Below, one piece after another: positions 53,328 through 63,188 of a stretch of DNA of 64,000 nucleotides. The notes beneath the pieces were generated by a model. That model made no database searches and had not been told where the DNA came from. It worked only from the letters and a program-made list of their open reading frames with translations. Position 1 is the stretch's first letter. Each line of letters starts with the position of its first letter. This DNA is from Parasegetibacter sp. NRK P23 (GTDB taxonomy: Bacteria > Bacteroidota > Bacteroidia > Chitinophagales > Chitinophagaceae). The position numbers and the translations under genes were made by a program. The DNA is taken from NCBI RefSeq assembly GCF_023721715.1, contig NZ_JAMDLG010000001.1:561889-625888 (forward strand), in the 5' to 3' direction.

Positions 53328-54662
53328 TCAGGCTTTTCCTGCGGACAGTTGCAGGAGACCGTTCAAATAGATTTCAAGGTTCGTATAATCTTTGTGTAAT
53401 GTTTTCAGTTGGGCATCGTTTTTTAACGGATTCAGCTTGTGTTCCTGTTCCCATACATCGGGTATGCCATCGCCATCCGTATCTTTTGGCGCGGTAGCCG
53501 ATTTCAATGCCGGTAATCCGCCAGATTCTTCAACGGAATCAATGATACCATTCTTTTCTTTGCCCCTGGAAGCCGTTCCTGAACGCACTTCATGCACAAT
53601 CCGCTCATCCAAGACGTCTCTTTTATAACTTGCTCCGGCAAATTTCAACACCAGATCGTATGCTTTCACCGCATCCACCCCGTTAATTTCCGGCGTGGGA
53701 AAGGGATTTTCCGCACGGGCGGAATCCGGGTTTTCACAATGCACGCCTTTCCAGTTGTCGGCGGTCACTTTGGGTGAATTTTCCAGCACGTTTCCTTTCA
53801 CATAAAACAACCCATAAGGTGAAGATGGGTTCAATATTCTTTCCGCCACAGTCTTCTTGGTGGCGGGTCCTGCTTTGTAGTAATTGTTCACGATGTTGTA
53901 TTTCCCTTTCTCCCCACCGTAGGAATTATTGCTGCCCCAGTTGTAGACAACGTTATACCTGTAATCCACCAGTTCATCCTCCGGATTCTGTGTGGTGGAA
54001 GAACCGCTGAACCTGGGCATCCTGCTTTTGTGGTGCGCCAGCAGGTTGTGGTGGAAACTTGCGCCTTCCCCACCCCATATTCCGCCGTAACCATGTTCTC
54101 CTTTCACGTGGGCGGACGCGTTCAGGCTTTCGGAGATAAGGCACCATTGAAGCGTGAAATTTTTGTTGTGGTAGAAAGAGGCGCATTCGTCCGTGGACCA
54201 ACTGATGGAGCAATGGTCGATGATGATATTATTGTGCCCCGTTCCACCGATCGCGTCGGCCTCCACTTTATTGGCATCACCAAGGCGGATACGCAGGTAG
54301 CGGATGATCACGTTGTCCGCACTTATCCCTACCGGGTAGCCCGTGATACAGATGCCATCGCCTGGCGCTGATTGTCCGGCTATGGTTACATCCCCATTGT
54401 TGATGGGCAACCTGGATTGAAGTTCGATATTTCCTGATACGGAGAACAGGATTGTTCGCGCGCCTTTTTCTTTCAGGGCGGCGCGCAAACTACCGGGACC
54501 ATCATCATTCAGGTTGGTCACATATAATACACGTCCGCCTCTTCCGCCTGTAGTAAAGCGGCCAAAGCCCTCGGCCCCGGGGAAAGCCAGTGGCTGGGCT
54601 TGTGTGCCCGCAACAACAAACAGGAAGATCAATAGGCTTACAGTACTCAGTCGGTTGATCAT
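53328..54662 (-). CDS. PL1 family pectate lyase with Ca-binding C-terminus
   Basis: This 444-residue exported lyase has a signal peptide (ending AGTQAQ). The parallel beta-helix begins AFPGAEGFGRFTTGGRGGRVLYVTNLNDDGPGSLR. DHCSISWSTDECAS and SRMPRFSGSS follow, where Arg near residue 215 is the likely catalytic base. A C-terminal DTDGDGIPDVWEQEHKLNP motif resembles a thrombospondin type 3 calcium loop. It cleaves demethylated galacturonan by beta-elimination and gives unsaturated ends for GH105. It lies 9 bp after the next PL1 gene. Confidence 0.92.
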   Translation of the reverse strand: MINRLSTVSLLIFLFVVAGTQAQPLAFPGAEGFGRFTTGGRGGRVLYVTNLNDDGPGSLRAALKEKGARTILFSVSGNIELQSRLPINNGDVTIAGQSAPGDGICITGYPVGISADNVIIRYLRIRLGDANKVEADAIGGTGHNNIIIDHCSISWSTDECASFYHNKNFTLQWCLISESLNASAHVKGEHGYGGIWGGEGASFHHNLLAHHKSRMPRFSGSSTTQNPEDELVDYRYNVVYNWGSNNSYGGEKGKYNIVNNYYKAGPATKKTVAERILNPSSPYGLFYVKGNVLENSPKVTADNWKGVHCENPDSARAENPFPTPEINGVDAVKAYDLVLKFAGASYKRDVLDERIVHEVRSGTASRGKEKNGIIDSVEESGGLPALKSATAPKDTDGDGIPDVWEQEHKLNPLKNDAQLKTLHKDYTNLEIYLNGLLQLSAGKA

Positions 54663-54671
54663 AGTAGTATT

Positions 54672-56141
54672 TTATTGCCCTTTTTGTTTCGTGGTAATTT
54701 CTTCCACCAGGCTGTTGATATACACTTCAAGATTGTCGTAAGCAGTGCTGAGGTTGCGTCCGTTGGCGACATTCTTCGACACATCAAGTTTCTTTTCGGT
54801 TTTCCAGGCATCGGCTATTCCATCGCCAGCGGTATTGACCGGAGCAGGCTTGCTGTTGAGAACCGGCCATCCTCCGGCATCGGTTTGAGAATCCAGCATG
54901 CCTTTTTTACCCGTTTTAGAACCATTGAAGGTCACTGTTCCATTCTTCACTTCGTTTACTATGCGGGTATCCACCACGTCTCTTACTAAGCTGCAACCAC
55001 CGTAGGCAAGTACCAAATCGTATGCTTTTTCCGCCGTGTGCTGCGTGATGGTATCGTAAGGGAAGGGGGTGGTAGCTTTCGCCACGGATAGGATCACGCC
55101 GGGGCGCAGGTCAACACCACCGGCCCAGTTATCGGAAGTAATAGCTGTATTGCCATGCAGGTAATTACCGGAAATATAAAATTTACCGAATCCAGGCGGA
55201 TGAAGCGTAGGGTTTGCATCCATGGATATTTCGAGGATACGTTTGTTTTTTGAGGAAGGTGTTCCCGGCCCCGGTTTGTAATAATTAGCCGCCATATTGT
55301 GGTTGCCATTCTCCCCGCCATAAGCGCTGTTATCGCCCCAGTTGTACAAGATATTGTTGCGGTAATCTACGTTTTCCTGCCAGTTAGAGAACGGGTTGCT
55401 TATCCCGGAACGAGCACCGCCATTGAACCGCGGATTGCGGCTGTTGTGGTGCGCCAGTAGGTTGTGGTGGAAACTCACATTGCTTCCGCCCCAGATGCCG
55501 CCATAGCCATGATCGTCTTTTTCATGAAACGACTTGTTCAGGCTTTCCGTGATGAAGCACCATTGCATGGTGAAATTCTTGTTGAAGTAGAAAGAACTTG
55601 CCTCATCTATAGACCAGCTGATAGAGCAATGGTCGATGATGATGTTCTGGTGGTACCTTCCCCACAATGCATCGGATTCGCGCTGCGCGAGATCGCCCAT
55701 ACGGAAACGCATATAACGGATGATCACATTATCGGCATCCACCACCACATCGTAATCCTGCACGCAGATGCCGTCTCCGGGCGCTGTTTGTCCGGCGATG
55801 GTCACATCATTGTTGCGAATGCTCAGTGTACTTTTCAACTTAATATTACCTGACACTTCAAAGACGATGATGCGCGGACCGGTCTGGTTGATGGCATCCC
55901 GCAGAGAACCTGTACCTGCATCCGCAAGTGTGGTTACTTTAATCACCTTTCCACCGCGGCCACCGGTGGCACTCTTTCCGAAACCTTCAGCACCGGGGAA
56001 AGCGAGGGCTCTTTCCTGGACAGGCGCCTCCGGCGTTCCCGGCATACCAATGTCTACCGGCGACATGGTTGTTTTACCACAAGCTACCACCAGTATTCCC
56101 AGGGCCAACAATAACTTCAGTTGTGTGCTTGGTCTTAACAT
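54672..56141 (-). CDS. PL1 family pectate lyase (lipoprotein)
   Basis: This 489-residue paralogue of the adjacent lyase carries a lipoprotein signal (LLLALGILVVACGK). After a Pro-rich linker the beta-helix begins AFPGAEGFGKSATGGRGGKVI. Key blocks are DHCSISWSIDEASSF and HHNSRNPRFNGG, with the likely catalytic Arg near residue 237. The C-terminus has NTAGDGIADAWKTEKKLD, a weaker form of the calcium loop of its neighbour. Its anchored form suggests action near SusC/SusD or at the periplasmic face. It follows the DUF4957-type gene by 72 bp. Confidence 0.92.
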   Translation of the reverse strand: MLRPSTQLKLLLALGILVVACGKTTMSPVDIGMPGTPEAPVQERALAFPGAEGFGKSATGGRGGKVIKVTTLADAGTGSLRDAINQTGPRIIVFEVSGNIKLKSTLSIRNNDVTIAGQTAPGDGICVQDYDVVVDADNVIIRYMRFRMGDLAQRESDALWGRYHQNIIIDHCSISWSIDEASSFYFNKNFTMQWCFITESLNKSFHEKDDHGYGGIWGGSNVSFHHNLLAHHNSRNPRFNGGARSGISNPFSNWQENVDYRNNILYNWGDNSAYGGENGNHNMAANYYKPGPGTPSSKNKRILEISMDANPTLHPPGFGKFYISGNYLHGNTAITSDNWAGGVDLRPGVILSVAKATTPFPYDTITQHTAEKAYDLVLAYGGCSLVRDVVDTRIVNEVKNGTVTFNGSKTGKKGMLDSQTDAGGWPVLNSKPAPVNTAGDGIADAWKTEKKLDVSKNVANGRNLSTAYDNLEVYINSLVEEITTKQKGQ

Positions 56142-56213
56142 AATCTGGTTTTAAAAAGCGATACCGGCATAGTACTCCGAAAAAGCTATGCCGGTATTCA
56201 AAATTTCATCGCT

Positions 56214-57863
56214 TTAGAGCGCCCAACGGGGATCGCCTACCGGGCCACCTCCTGAACCGGCGGTTCTCAGGGGAGAACCAACAGGCAAGGTAAAATTGGT
56301 GGTGGTTGCGTTCCAATCGAGGACCACATTCGTATTGTTCAGCACAGAAACATAAGCGGGAATATTCAACGGGGCGCTTTCTCCATTCTGCAGGTTGAAC
56401 AGATTGGTATGCTGAATGGTAACGGTCGCGCCTACCCCGGTGGCTCTCACCAGATCGGGAGAAAGCGTGGCCGCACCGGCTTTGGGCGTATTGCCCACAA
56501 TCGAATTGCTAAGTGTGAATTTAACAGGATTCGCATTCGCGTCAAACAACACCCTTCTGGAACCGGCACCAAAATAATTCAGGGTAACACCGCTCACATT
56601 CACTTCGGGAATGGGTCCTGAAACGGTAGTGGAAGCGGAGATAAAGGCACGGCCAAAATCGGTAAAGGTGGAATTGGTAATATCTACTTTAGTGAACTTT
56701 AGCCGATCCAGCAGCACACAATCGAAGCCGGAATTGCTGGCATTCAGGTTATAAACCATGCAGCCGCTCACTTTGATTTCGTTAATCGTGTGCACGCCCG
56801 CTGAACTTCCCCTGTTCGCGCGGATGAAAGAAGTGGTAACATTTCTTACGATACAATTTTCCACACTCACATTCGCAAAATCAGCGGCATTCCCATCGCC
56901 ACCCGCACCACCGAAATTGAGGAAATAATCCGCGGCGTTCGCGGTGCCGTTAAAATCAATTCCCCGTAAGGTAACGCCAGCTCCGGTTCCTACCAGTTTC
57001 ACCTGTTTGAAATTGACCACTGTTGTTGCAGGATCACCTGTTACGGAAACGATGGAAATATTTTTCCCGACAATTTCCAGAGCGGCGGGCAGGCTGTATG
57101 CACCGGCTTTAAGGCCGATCACATCTCCGGAAGCGGCAGCGGCTACTGCGGCGGCGATATCGGCTCCGGCTTCAAGTTCCACCGTATACAAACTAGGTTC
57201 TTTGGTGGTGAAACTCAGCACACCTTTTACAAGATTGCCCTGGTAAATCTCCGCGCTGTAAGTGGTATTGGGACTGAGTCCAGTAATTTCCAGCGCCGCA
57301 TTTGTACGGTCGGCATCGCCGATCGGATAATCGACAGCGGTACCACCGGTTGGGGTAAGCCTGATTTTAGTAGGCATGGAAGTACTACGCCAGCGAAGTA
57401 TAACGGACTTATCCTTTAGTTCCGTATCCAAAATCGCGGAGAAAATCTGTTCTCCCGTGATCATAAAAGAAGGGCTGTAGGTCCAGTTGGAAGCTTTCGT
57501 TTCCCCCAGTTCATTGGCTTTGATCCGTGCGAAATATTTCACCTTTATATCCAGTTCACTATCGGAAAAGATCACCCGGGTGGAATCGGATACTACTTTG
57601 GACAATTCGGCGCCATTCGCGAATAGCGTGTCTTTGGCCACTTCCACCGTATATTCTACACGAATACCTTCCGTGAGCAGCGAGGGCCGCCATTGAAGGG
57701 AAACACTGGTTTCACCGGCCGTGGGCGTAATAACGCCGGGAGAGAAGAACCTGGAGAGTTGGAAAGACTTATCATCGTCTTTTTTACAGGACGTAATGCC
57801 CAGCGCCGATAAGAAAAGCGCCGCCATCAATCCCGTTTTATACCTGGCAAGAAATCTGTTCAT
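56214..57863 (-). CDS. DUF4957/DUF5123-type lipoprotein
   Basis: This 549-residue lipoprotein (signal ending ALGITSCKKDDD) has FN3-like segments (about 45-225) followed by a beta-helix rich in N and V (about 230-549). The beta-helix includes GVTLRGIDFNGTANAADYF and VSVENCIVRNVTTSFI. This layout matches Bacteroidota DUF4957/DUF5123 proteins, which are common directly after SusD in pectin loci. It is probably a surface glycan-binding protein, since it lacks clear lyase catalytic residues. It lies 35 bp after the SusD gene. Confidence 0.85.
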   Translation of the reverse strand: MNRFLARYKTGLMAALFLSALGITSCKKDDDKSFQLSRFFSPGVITPTAGETSVSLQWRPSLLTEGIRVEYTVEVAKDTLFANGAELSKVVSDSTRVIFSDSELDIKVKYFARIKANELGETKASNWTYSPSFMITGEQIFSAILDTELKDKSVILRWRSTSMPTKIRLTPTGGTAVDYPIGDADRTNAALEITGLSPNTTYSAEIYQGNLVKGVLSFTTKEPSLYTVELEAGADIAAAVAAAASGDVIGLKAGAYSLPAALEIVGKNISIVSVTGDPATTVVNFKQVKLVGTGAGVTLRGIDFNGTANAADYFLNFGGAGGDGNAADFANVSVENCIVRNVTTSFIRANRGSSAGVHTINEIKVSGCMVYNLNASNSGFDCVLLDRLKFTKVDITNSTFTDFGRAFISASTTVSGPIPEVNVSGVTLNYFGAGSRRVLFDANANPVKFTLSNSIVGNTPKAGAATLSPDLVRATGVGATVTIQHTNLFNLQNGESAPLNIPAYVSVLNNTNVVLDWNATTTNFTLPVGSPLRTAGSGGGPVGDPRWAL

Positions 57864-57898
57864 AAAAAGGTTTTTAATGATGCTTCAAATCAGAAGGG

Positions 57899-59665
57899 TT
57901 AATAACCGAAATCCTGTGTAAGGAATGGATTCGCCTCCCTCGCGGAGATGGGAATCGGTAACAGTTCACTTTTCCCCGCCGTGAATCCGATGGCGTAATA
58001 GGTGAGTATCGTAGAGCGGATACCTGTTCCCACCCATGCCACCGAAGTGGAGCCGGCTGGCGCCGGAGAAGGCGAGGGTTTATAGAACGAGTTCGCCCAG
58101 TTCATATACGGCGTTCCTTTTATGTAGTACATGGTGGCGGGGTACTGGTCGTATGGCGCCTGACGGCTGGCCATAGCCTCCAGTTGCGCTTTCGTGGCAT
58201 CGATCCGCTCCTTGAGCTTGTTCCAGCGCAGCAGGTCGTATTTACGGATACCTTCTCCGCCAAGTTCCAGCATCCTTTCTTTCATCACCGCGTTAAAGAA
58301 GCCTGTGTAATCAGATGGGGTAACCCCGATTTTGGAAGCGTCGCCTCCATAGGCTCGGAGACGCACTTTTTCAAAGGCGGCTTTCGCGGCGGCGGAAGGG
58401 CCGTTGTTCAGTTCATTATCTGCTTCGGCATACATCAGCAATACATCCGAAAAGCGGATCATGGGCCAGTTGGTGCCGAAGTACTGCGCGGCGGAGGTAA
58501 GCTGGTTCGTCCAGTCGCGGCGGAATTTTCCATCCACCATCGTTTGCAGGGTCCTGGCCTCCAGGTTCCTGTCTGCGGCGATATTATAAGGCGCGCAGGT
58601 CACATCTCTCCTGGTATCGGCAGAATCGAACGCATAGAAATAAGAGGGAAGAATGGTGAGCGCCGAGTTGCCCTGGTTGTTGTAACGGGGGCCGTTGTAA
58701 TAACCCAGCTTGCTGTCTCCGAAACCGCTGCCTCCACCCGACATGCCCACTTCCCAGATGATTTCACCGTTAGGCTCTTGTCTTTTAGCGCCCAGCGCAT
58801 CTTTGAAAACCGCTTGAAAGCTGCTGTTCAGGTTGTGTTCTGAAGATTTATCCATGATGGCCTTACATTCGTCCAAAGCGATCTGGTAGAAATCTTTATA
58901 ATTGGCCGGCCTTTCCATCTGCCTGTTCAGGCGGAGTGAATATCCACCTCTGAACAGGGCGATCCTGGCGCGAAGAGCACGCACGGCGCCCTGGGTAATG
59001 CGTTCATTCGTAACCGTAGTAGCCGATCGCCAGGGCACGAGTGTGGCCGCTTCCTGGAGGTCGCTCAGCAATACATCATAAATAGAGTCCCGGTCCGTTT
59101 TGGCTTTAAACAAATCCGTTTCCAGGCTCGATGGCAGAAAGTGCGCGGGCACATCTCCCCAGTTGCGGATCAGCTCGAAATAGAACTGCGCGCGCAGGGT
59201 AAGCGCCTCGCCCAGCATGTGTTTCAACTGGCTTTGTTCAAATGCGCTGCCACTGGTGTACATGGCCATGCGGGGTATATTGTAGATGCAGATATTGGCG
59301 CGTTCCACCCCCGAATACAATTGATTGAAAGGGCCGGCAAGCTGTGTGTTGCTCGGCTGCACGTTAAAGTGGGCGATATCCCTTCTTTCATTGTCCGGAT
59401 ACGGGGTTCCGCCCTGGCCCATCATTTCATCGTTATCATAAGGATAGTACATACTGATGCGGATACCGTAGCCCTGGTCTCCACCTAGCGCGGAATAAAT
59501 ACCCAGTACGGCCTTTTCAGCATTTGGGACGTTGCTGAAAACATAGTCCGTTCCAAAGGAGGACACCGGCTCTACTTCAAGGTATCTTTTGCAGGAGGCG
59601 GCACTTAACACCAATACACCAGACAAGCAACCCAACATCAGTTTATTATAAAGATTTCTTTTCAT
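57899..59665 (-). CDS. SusD/RagB family nutrient-binding lipoprotein
   Basis: The ATG at 59665 gives 588 residues with a lipoprotein signal (GVLVLSAASCKRYLEVEP). The SusD fold shows TPR-like helices including LKHMLGEALTLRAQFYFELIRNWGDVPAHF and the C-terminal MLELGGEGIRKYDLLRWNKLKERID. It caps the adjacent TonB-dependent SusC at the outer membrane and binds oligosaccharide, here most likely pectin oligomers. It lies 19 bp after the SusC stop. Confidence 0.95.
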   Translation of the reverse strand: MKRNLYNKLMLGCLSGVLVLSAASCKRYLEVEPVSSFGTDYVFSNVPNAEKAVLGIYSALGGDQGYGIRISMYYPYDNDEMMGQGGTPYPDNERRDIAHFNVQPSNTQLAGPFNQLYSGVERANICIYNIPRMAMYTSGSAFEQSQLKHMLGEALTLRAQFYFELIRNWGDVPAHFLPSSLETDLFKAKTDRDSIYDVLLSDLQEAATLVPWRSATTVTNERITQGAVRALRARIALFRGGYSLRLNRQMERPANYKDFYQIALDECKAIMDKSSEHNLNSSFQAVFKDALGAKRQEPNGEIIWEVGMSGGGSGFGDSKLGYYNGPRYNNQGNSALTILPSYFYAFDSADTRRDVTCAPYNIAADRNLEARTLQTMVDGKFRRDWTNQLTSAAQYFGTNWPMIRFSDVLLMYAEADNELNNGPSAAAKAAFEKVRLRAYGGDASKIGVTPSDYTGFFNAVMKERMLELGGEGIRKYDLLRWNKLKERIDATKAQLEAMASRQAPYDQYPATMYYIKGTPYMNWANSFYKPSPSPAPAGSTSVAWVGTGIRSTILTYYAIGFTAGKSELLPIPISAREANPFLTQDFGY

Positions 59666-59684
59666 GACATCAATCATTTAAACA

Positions 59685-62600
59685 TTACAAGGAAAGGTTT
59701 AACCCGAAGATAAAGGCCCTGCTGCGGGGGTATGCTGAATAGTCGACACCAGGCGTGAGCGGTGTGCTTCTGCGGGTGTTCACCTCTGGATCGTAGCCGC
59801 TGTAGTTGGTGAATACCGCAAGGTTATTCACGGTTCCGTATACCCGGAGCGAGCTGGCTTTCAGTTTATTCATCAGCTTTTTGGGGAAAGTGTAGCCCAG
59901 GGTAATGTTGTTCACGCGCAGGAAAGACCCGTCTTCAATGGCCCAGGAATGCACATAGAAAGAACTCGCGCTGCGCAGCGGCGACCAGATGGTGGCGTTT
60001 TCGTTCAATTTGGCCAGTTCCGCGGGATCGGTTACTACTTGGCCGGCCGCATTGATGTTGGTCCATCTGCCGTTCATGATATCCAACATATTGGAGTTGG
60101 GCGTATACCCGCTGGTGAACTCCAGTTTGTTGGCGTTGTACACGTCGTTGCCCACCTGGAAGTTCACGAATACGCTCATATCGAAATTTTTGTAGGTGAA
60201 CTGTTGGTTCAGCCCGCCGAAGAACTTCGGTTGTGTGTTACCGATAATCGTTCTGTCGGAATCGTCCACATCTCCATCGCCATCCAGGTCCTTAAACTTC
60301 AGCACACCGGGCTGGGGCGCCACGGAAGTAATGCCGCTGTTGTTGGGCACCCCGGTTTTGAGGGTATATACGCCATTGGCGTAATCGAAGTCCGACAATG
60401 TATAGAAACCATCGGTCACCAGTCCGAAGATGGTTCCCACCGGTTGCCCCACCTGTACCATATAATCCGCGGGCTGGTTGGAGCCGCCCCATCCGGAGGT
60501 GAACCGGTACCTGTCCTGGAACCTGCCCAGGCTGGTGATTTCGTTTTTATTGAAAGAAATGTTGAAGCTGGCGTTCCAGCTAAAATCTTTTCCGGTTACC
60601 GGCGTACCGCTCAGTTGAACTTCCACCCCTTTGTTGGTAGTGGCGCCCACGTTCTGGAACTGGTCAACGTATCCTGATGAAGTAGGCACGGGCACTTCCA
60701 CGAGCAGGTCGCGGGTAGTATTTTTATAGGCATCCAGCGACAACTGCAACCTGTTGTTGAAGAAAGACACATCCACGCCGATGTTGCGGGCGATGGTGGT
60801 TTCCCATTGCAGGTTTGCATTGGCCAGGTCGGCGCTGAAATAAGCCGGAATCAGTTGTTCACCGATGCTATAATACCTGTTGGTGAGGAACTGCTGCATG
60901 TATAGGAAGTCCGGAATCCTGTTGTTGCCCGCTTCTCCGTAACTGGCGCGCAGTTTCAGGTCGCTGATTACTGGGAAAGTGTTCTTCATAAAATCTTCTT
61001 CCGAAATTCTCCAGGCGGCGGAAGCGGAGGGGAAATACCCCCATCTTTTGCCTTCGGCGAATTTGGAAGAACCGTCGGCACGGAGTGAAGCCGTGAACAG
61101 GTATTTCTTGTCGAAAGCATAATTCACCCTGCCGAAAAAGGAGAGTAACTTATTGGTGAATTCGGTAGAAGTGGGCAAAGGCTGCACACTTCCCGCGGGC
61201 GCGCTGCCCAGTCCCATATTTCCCAAAGCCCTTTCAGCGGTAATGCCCACCGGGAAATAACGGCTTTCTGTAATTAATCTTCTTTCCACATTTTCGTATA
61301 CTTCATGTCCCACCAGCACATCCAACGCGTTTCTTTCACTGAATGTGGTCCCCGACTTGTTCATGGTAAACGTGAGCACATTGGAGTTGTTCAGGGTATT
61401 CCGCTGAAAAGTAGTGATGGAAGCGGTGGGCATGTTGGAGTTCTGACGGGCGATACTGGTAATGGTATCGTTGAAAGCCAGTTGCCGGTTGTTGGTGATG
61501 TCAAAACCGAGCGTTGATTTAAAAGAAAGGTATTTGTTCAACTCGTAGTTAAAGAAGCCACTGAGGTTGGCCACGCTGTTCCTGTTCTTCCTGTATTCCG
61601 CCTCATTCAACAAAATCGGGTTTACCAGAGAGAGCCCGTTGGCGTTGGTTTGCAAGGCGTAATCAGGATCATAATCCAGCAAATCCTGGGTACCGGCCAG
61701 CAAAGGACGGTACTTCACGCTATGGCGCAAACGGTTGGTTCCGGAACTGCCTTCGCTGGCCGTTCCCGCACCGTTAATCACCGTATTGTTGTAGCGGACC
61801 GCAGCGCCTACCTTAAGTTTTTTAGATACGTTATGGTCGAATTTGAAGTTGAGTATCTTCCGATCGAAGTCAGATAACAGCATTACGCCCTCTTCTTTAT
61901 TCGACGACAGGCTCAGGTTGAATTTGGTATCCGCGTTTCCGCCCACCATACTCACGTTGTGGGTTTGCATCATGGCGTCACGTCCAAACATTTCATCCTG
62001 CCAATCCACAAAAGGCACTTCCTTGTATAATTCAAGGTCGGCGTAGGTTCCATAGGAATTGAGGAAACCCAGTTCATCGGCGGAGCTGCCTCTGCTTCTT
62101 TCATATTGGTAGCGTACGAAATCGTAAGGCTTCATCACGGAGAGCTTATTGGCGAGTTGCCGCACGCCCACCAGCCCGTTGTAGTTGATGCGTGTTTTCA
62201 TCGCCTTTCCTCCTTTGGTGGTAATAATTACTACGCCGTTCGCGCCACGCGCGCCATAAATCGCGGTGGCCGCCGCATCTTTCAAAACATCAATGGTTTC
62301 GATGTCTTGCGGAGCCAATACATCCAGCGCGTTCTCCACCTGAATACCGTCCACCACATACAACGGCGCGTTGTCCTGGGTAATAGAACCTCCGCCCCTC
62401 AGTTTCACTACGGCGCTGGCCCCGGGCGTACCTTCCGACTGAATAATCTGTACACCGGCCAATCGTCCTGCCAATGCTTCCGCGGTGGAGTTGATCGGAA
62501 TATCTTTCAGGTCCTTCGCGCTCACGGAAGAAACGGAACTGGTCAGGTCCTTTCTTTTTACCTGCTGGTACCCAATCACCACATACTCGTCAAGGTTAGA

Positions 62601-62894
62601 AACCTCTCGTTGAAGGGTAATATTCAGTTCCTTCCCGGGTTCAGCCGGAACGTTCATGGTTTTAAAACCCACGCCGGTAATTACCAGTGTTACGGGCTTG
62701 GACACACGAAGGGAAAAGCGCCCGTCGGAACCACTTTTAACCCCATTTTTTTCTCCGCTCACCACTACCGAAATATCGGGCAATGGCGCACCGGTACCTT
62801 CTTCAGTAATTTTCCCCTGAATGGTTCCCGATTGGGCGAAGACCTGGTAAAATGACGTAATGAGGAATAACAGCGTGAAGCATAACTTTCTCAT
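59685..62894 (-). CDS. SusC/RagA family TonB-dependent transporter
   Basis: This 1069-residue outer-membrane transporter has a signal peptide (ending YQVFAQS) and a carboxypeptidase-regulatory-like domain (about 22-105, GTIQGKITEEGTGAPLPDI). The plug (about 115-235) contains VSAKDLKDIPINSTAEALAGRL and NAPLYVVDGIQVENAL, and a 22-strand beta-barrel ends at IFGLNLSL. With SusD it imports oligogalacturonides, driven by TonB. No N-terminal STN domain is present, so signalling by an anti-sigma factor is not expected. It is the first gene of the pectin locus. Confidence 0.96.
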   Translation of the reverse strand: MRKLCFTLLFLITSFYQVFAQSGTIQGKITEEGTGAPLPDISVVVSGEKNGVKSGSDGRFSLRVSKPVTLVITGVGFKTMNVPAEPGKELNITLQREVSNLDEYVVIGYQQVKRKDLTSSVSSVSAKDLKDIPINSTAEALAGRLAGVQIIQSEGTPGASAVVKLRGGGSITQDNAPLYVVDGIQVENALDVLAPQDIETIDVLKDAAATAIYGARGANGVVIITTKGGKAMKTRINYNGLVGVRQLANKLSVMKPYDFVRYQYERSRGSSADELGFLNSYGTYADLELYKEVPFVDWQDEMFGRDAMMQTHNVSMVGGNADTKFNLSLSSNKEEGVMLLSDFDRKILNFKFDHNVSKKLKVGAAVRYNNTVINGAGTASEGSSGTNRLRHSVKYRPLLAGTQDLLDYDPDYALQTNANGLSLVNPILLNEAEYRKNRNSVANLSGFFNYELNKYLSFKSTLGFDITNNRQLAFNDTITSIARQNSNMPTASITTFQRNTLNNSNVLTFTMNKSGTTFSERNALDVLVGHEVYENVERRLITESRYFPVGITAERALGNMGLGSAPAGSVQPLPTSTEFTNKLLSFFGRVNYAFDKKYLFTASLRADGSSKFAEGKRWGYFPSASAAWRISEEDFMKNTFPVISDLKLRASYGEAGNNRIPDFLYMQQFLTNRYYSIGEQLIPAYFSADLANANLQWETTIARNIGVDVSFFNNRLQLSLDAYKNTTRDLLVEVPVPTSSGYVDQFQNVGATTNKGVEVQLSGTPVTGKDFSWNASFNISFNKNEITSLGRFQDRYRFTSGWGGSNQPADYMVQVGQPVGTIFGLVTDGFYTLSDFDYANGVYTLKTGVPNNSGITSVAPQPGVLKFKDLDGDGDVDDSDRTIIGNTQPKFFGGLNQQFTYKNFDMSVFVNFQVGNDVYNANKLEFTSGYTPNSNMLDIMNGRWTNINAAGQVVTDPAELAKLNENATIWSPLRSASSFYVHSWAIEDGSFLRVNNITLGYTFPKKLMNKLKASSLRVYGTVNNLAVFTNYSGYDPEVNTRRSTPLTPGVDYSAYPRSRAFIFGLNLSL

Positions 62895-63188
62895 ACAGCA
62901 AACATGTTTATTAAATAAAGCGAAGAAATTGCAGGATTACGCACGGCACCCAAAGACGCGGAGTTATAAAATGGAAGGTTTCCATGTGCAATATGACAAG
63001 CAATTTCAATCGTTAAAGCAATGCTATCACTATTTTCCTTGCCGGGAAAACGTTTGAAAACCTTTTTTTACGCAATCGTTCCCGGCATCGTTGGCGTAAT
63101 GGTTTGCATAAAATCACCACTTAGTTTCTTCTTCCCGCAGCGTTCCGGCATAATAAAGTATCTTTAGAATCATTCAATCAGATCAAGG
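62895..63188. other. Divergent regulatory region of the pectin locus
   Basis: This 294-bp spacer between susC and lacI holds operator copy B (63067-63092), a CCGGGAAAACGTTTG stretch near 63042-63056 that partly resembles it, and AT-rich sequence for both promoters. No reading frame is convincing. Confidence 0.6.
63067..63092. promoter_or_regulatory. Candidate LacI-type operator, copy B
   Basis: TTTACGCAATCGTT-C-CCGGCATCGTT matches copy A (46705-46730) at 25 of 26 positions. It lies about 173 bp from the susC start and 97 bp before the lacI start, so it could serve both divergent genes. Confidence 0.65.

Noticed and set aside
62106..62855. A 249-codon + frame
   Set aside because: It is antisense to the SusC N-terminus and plug.
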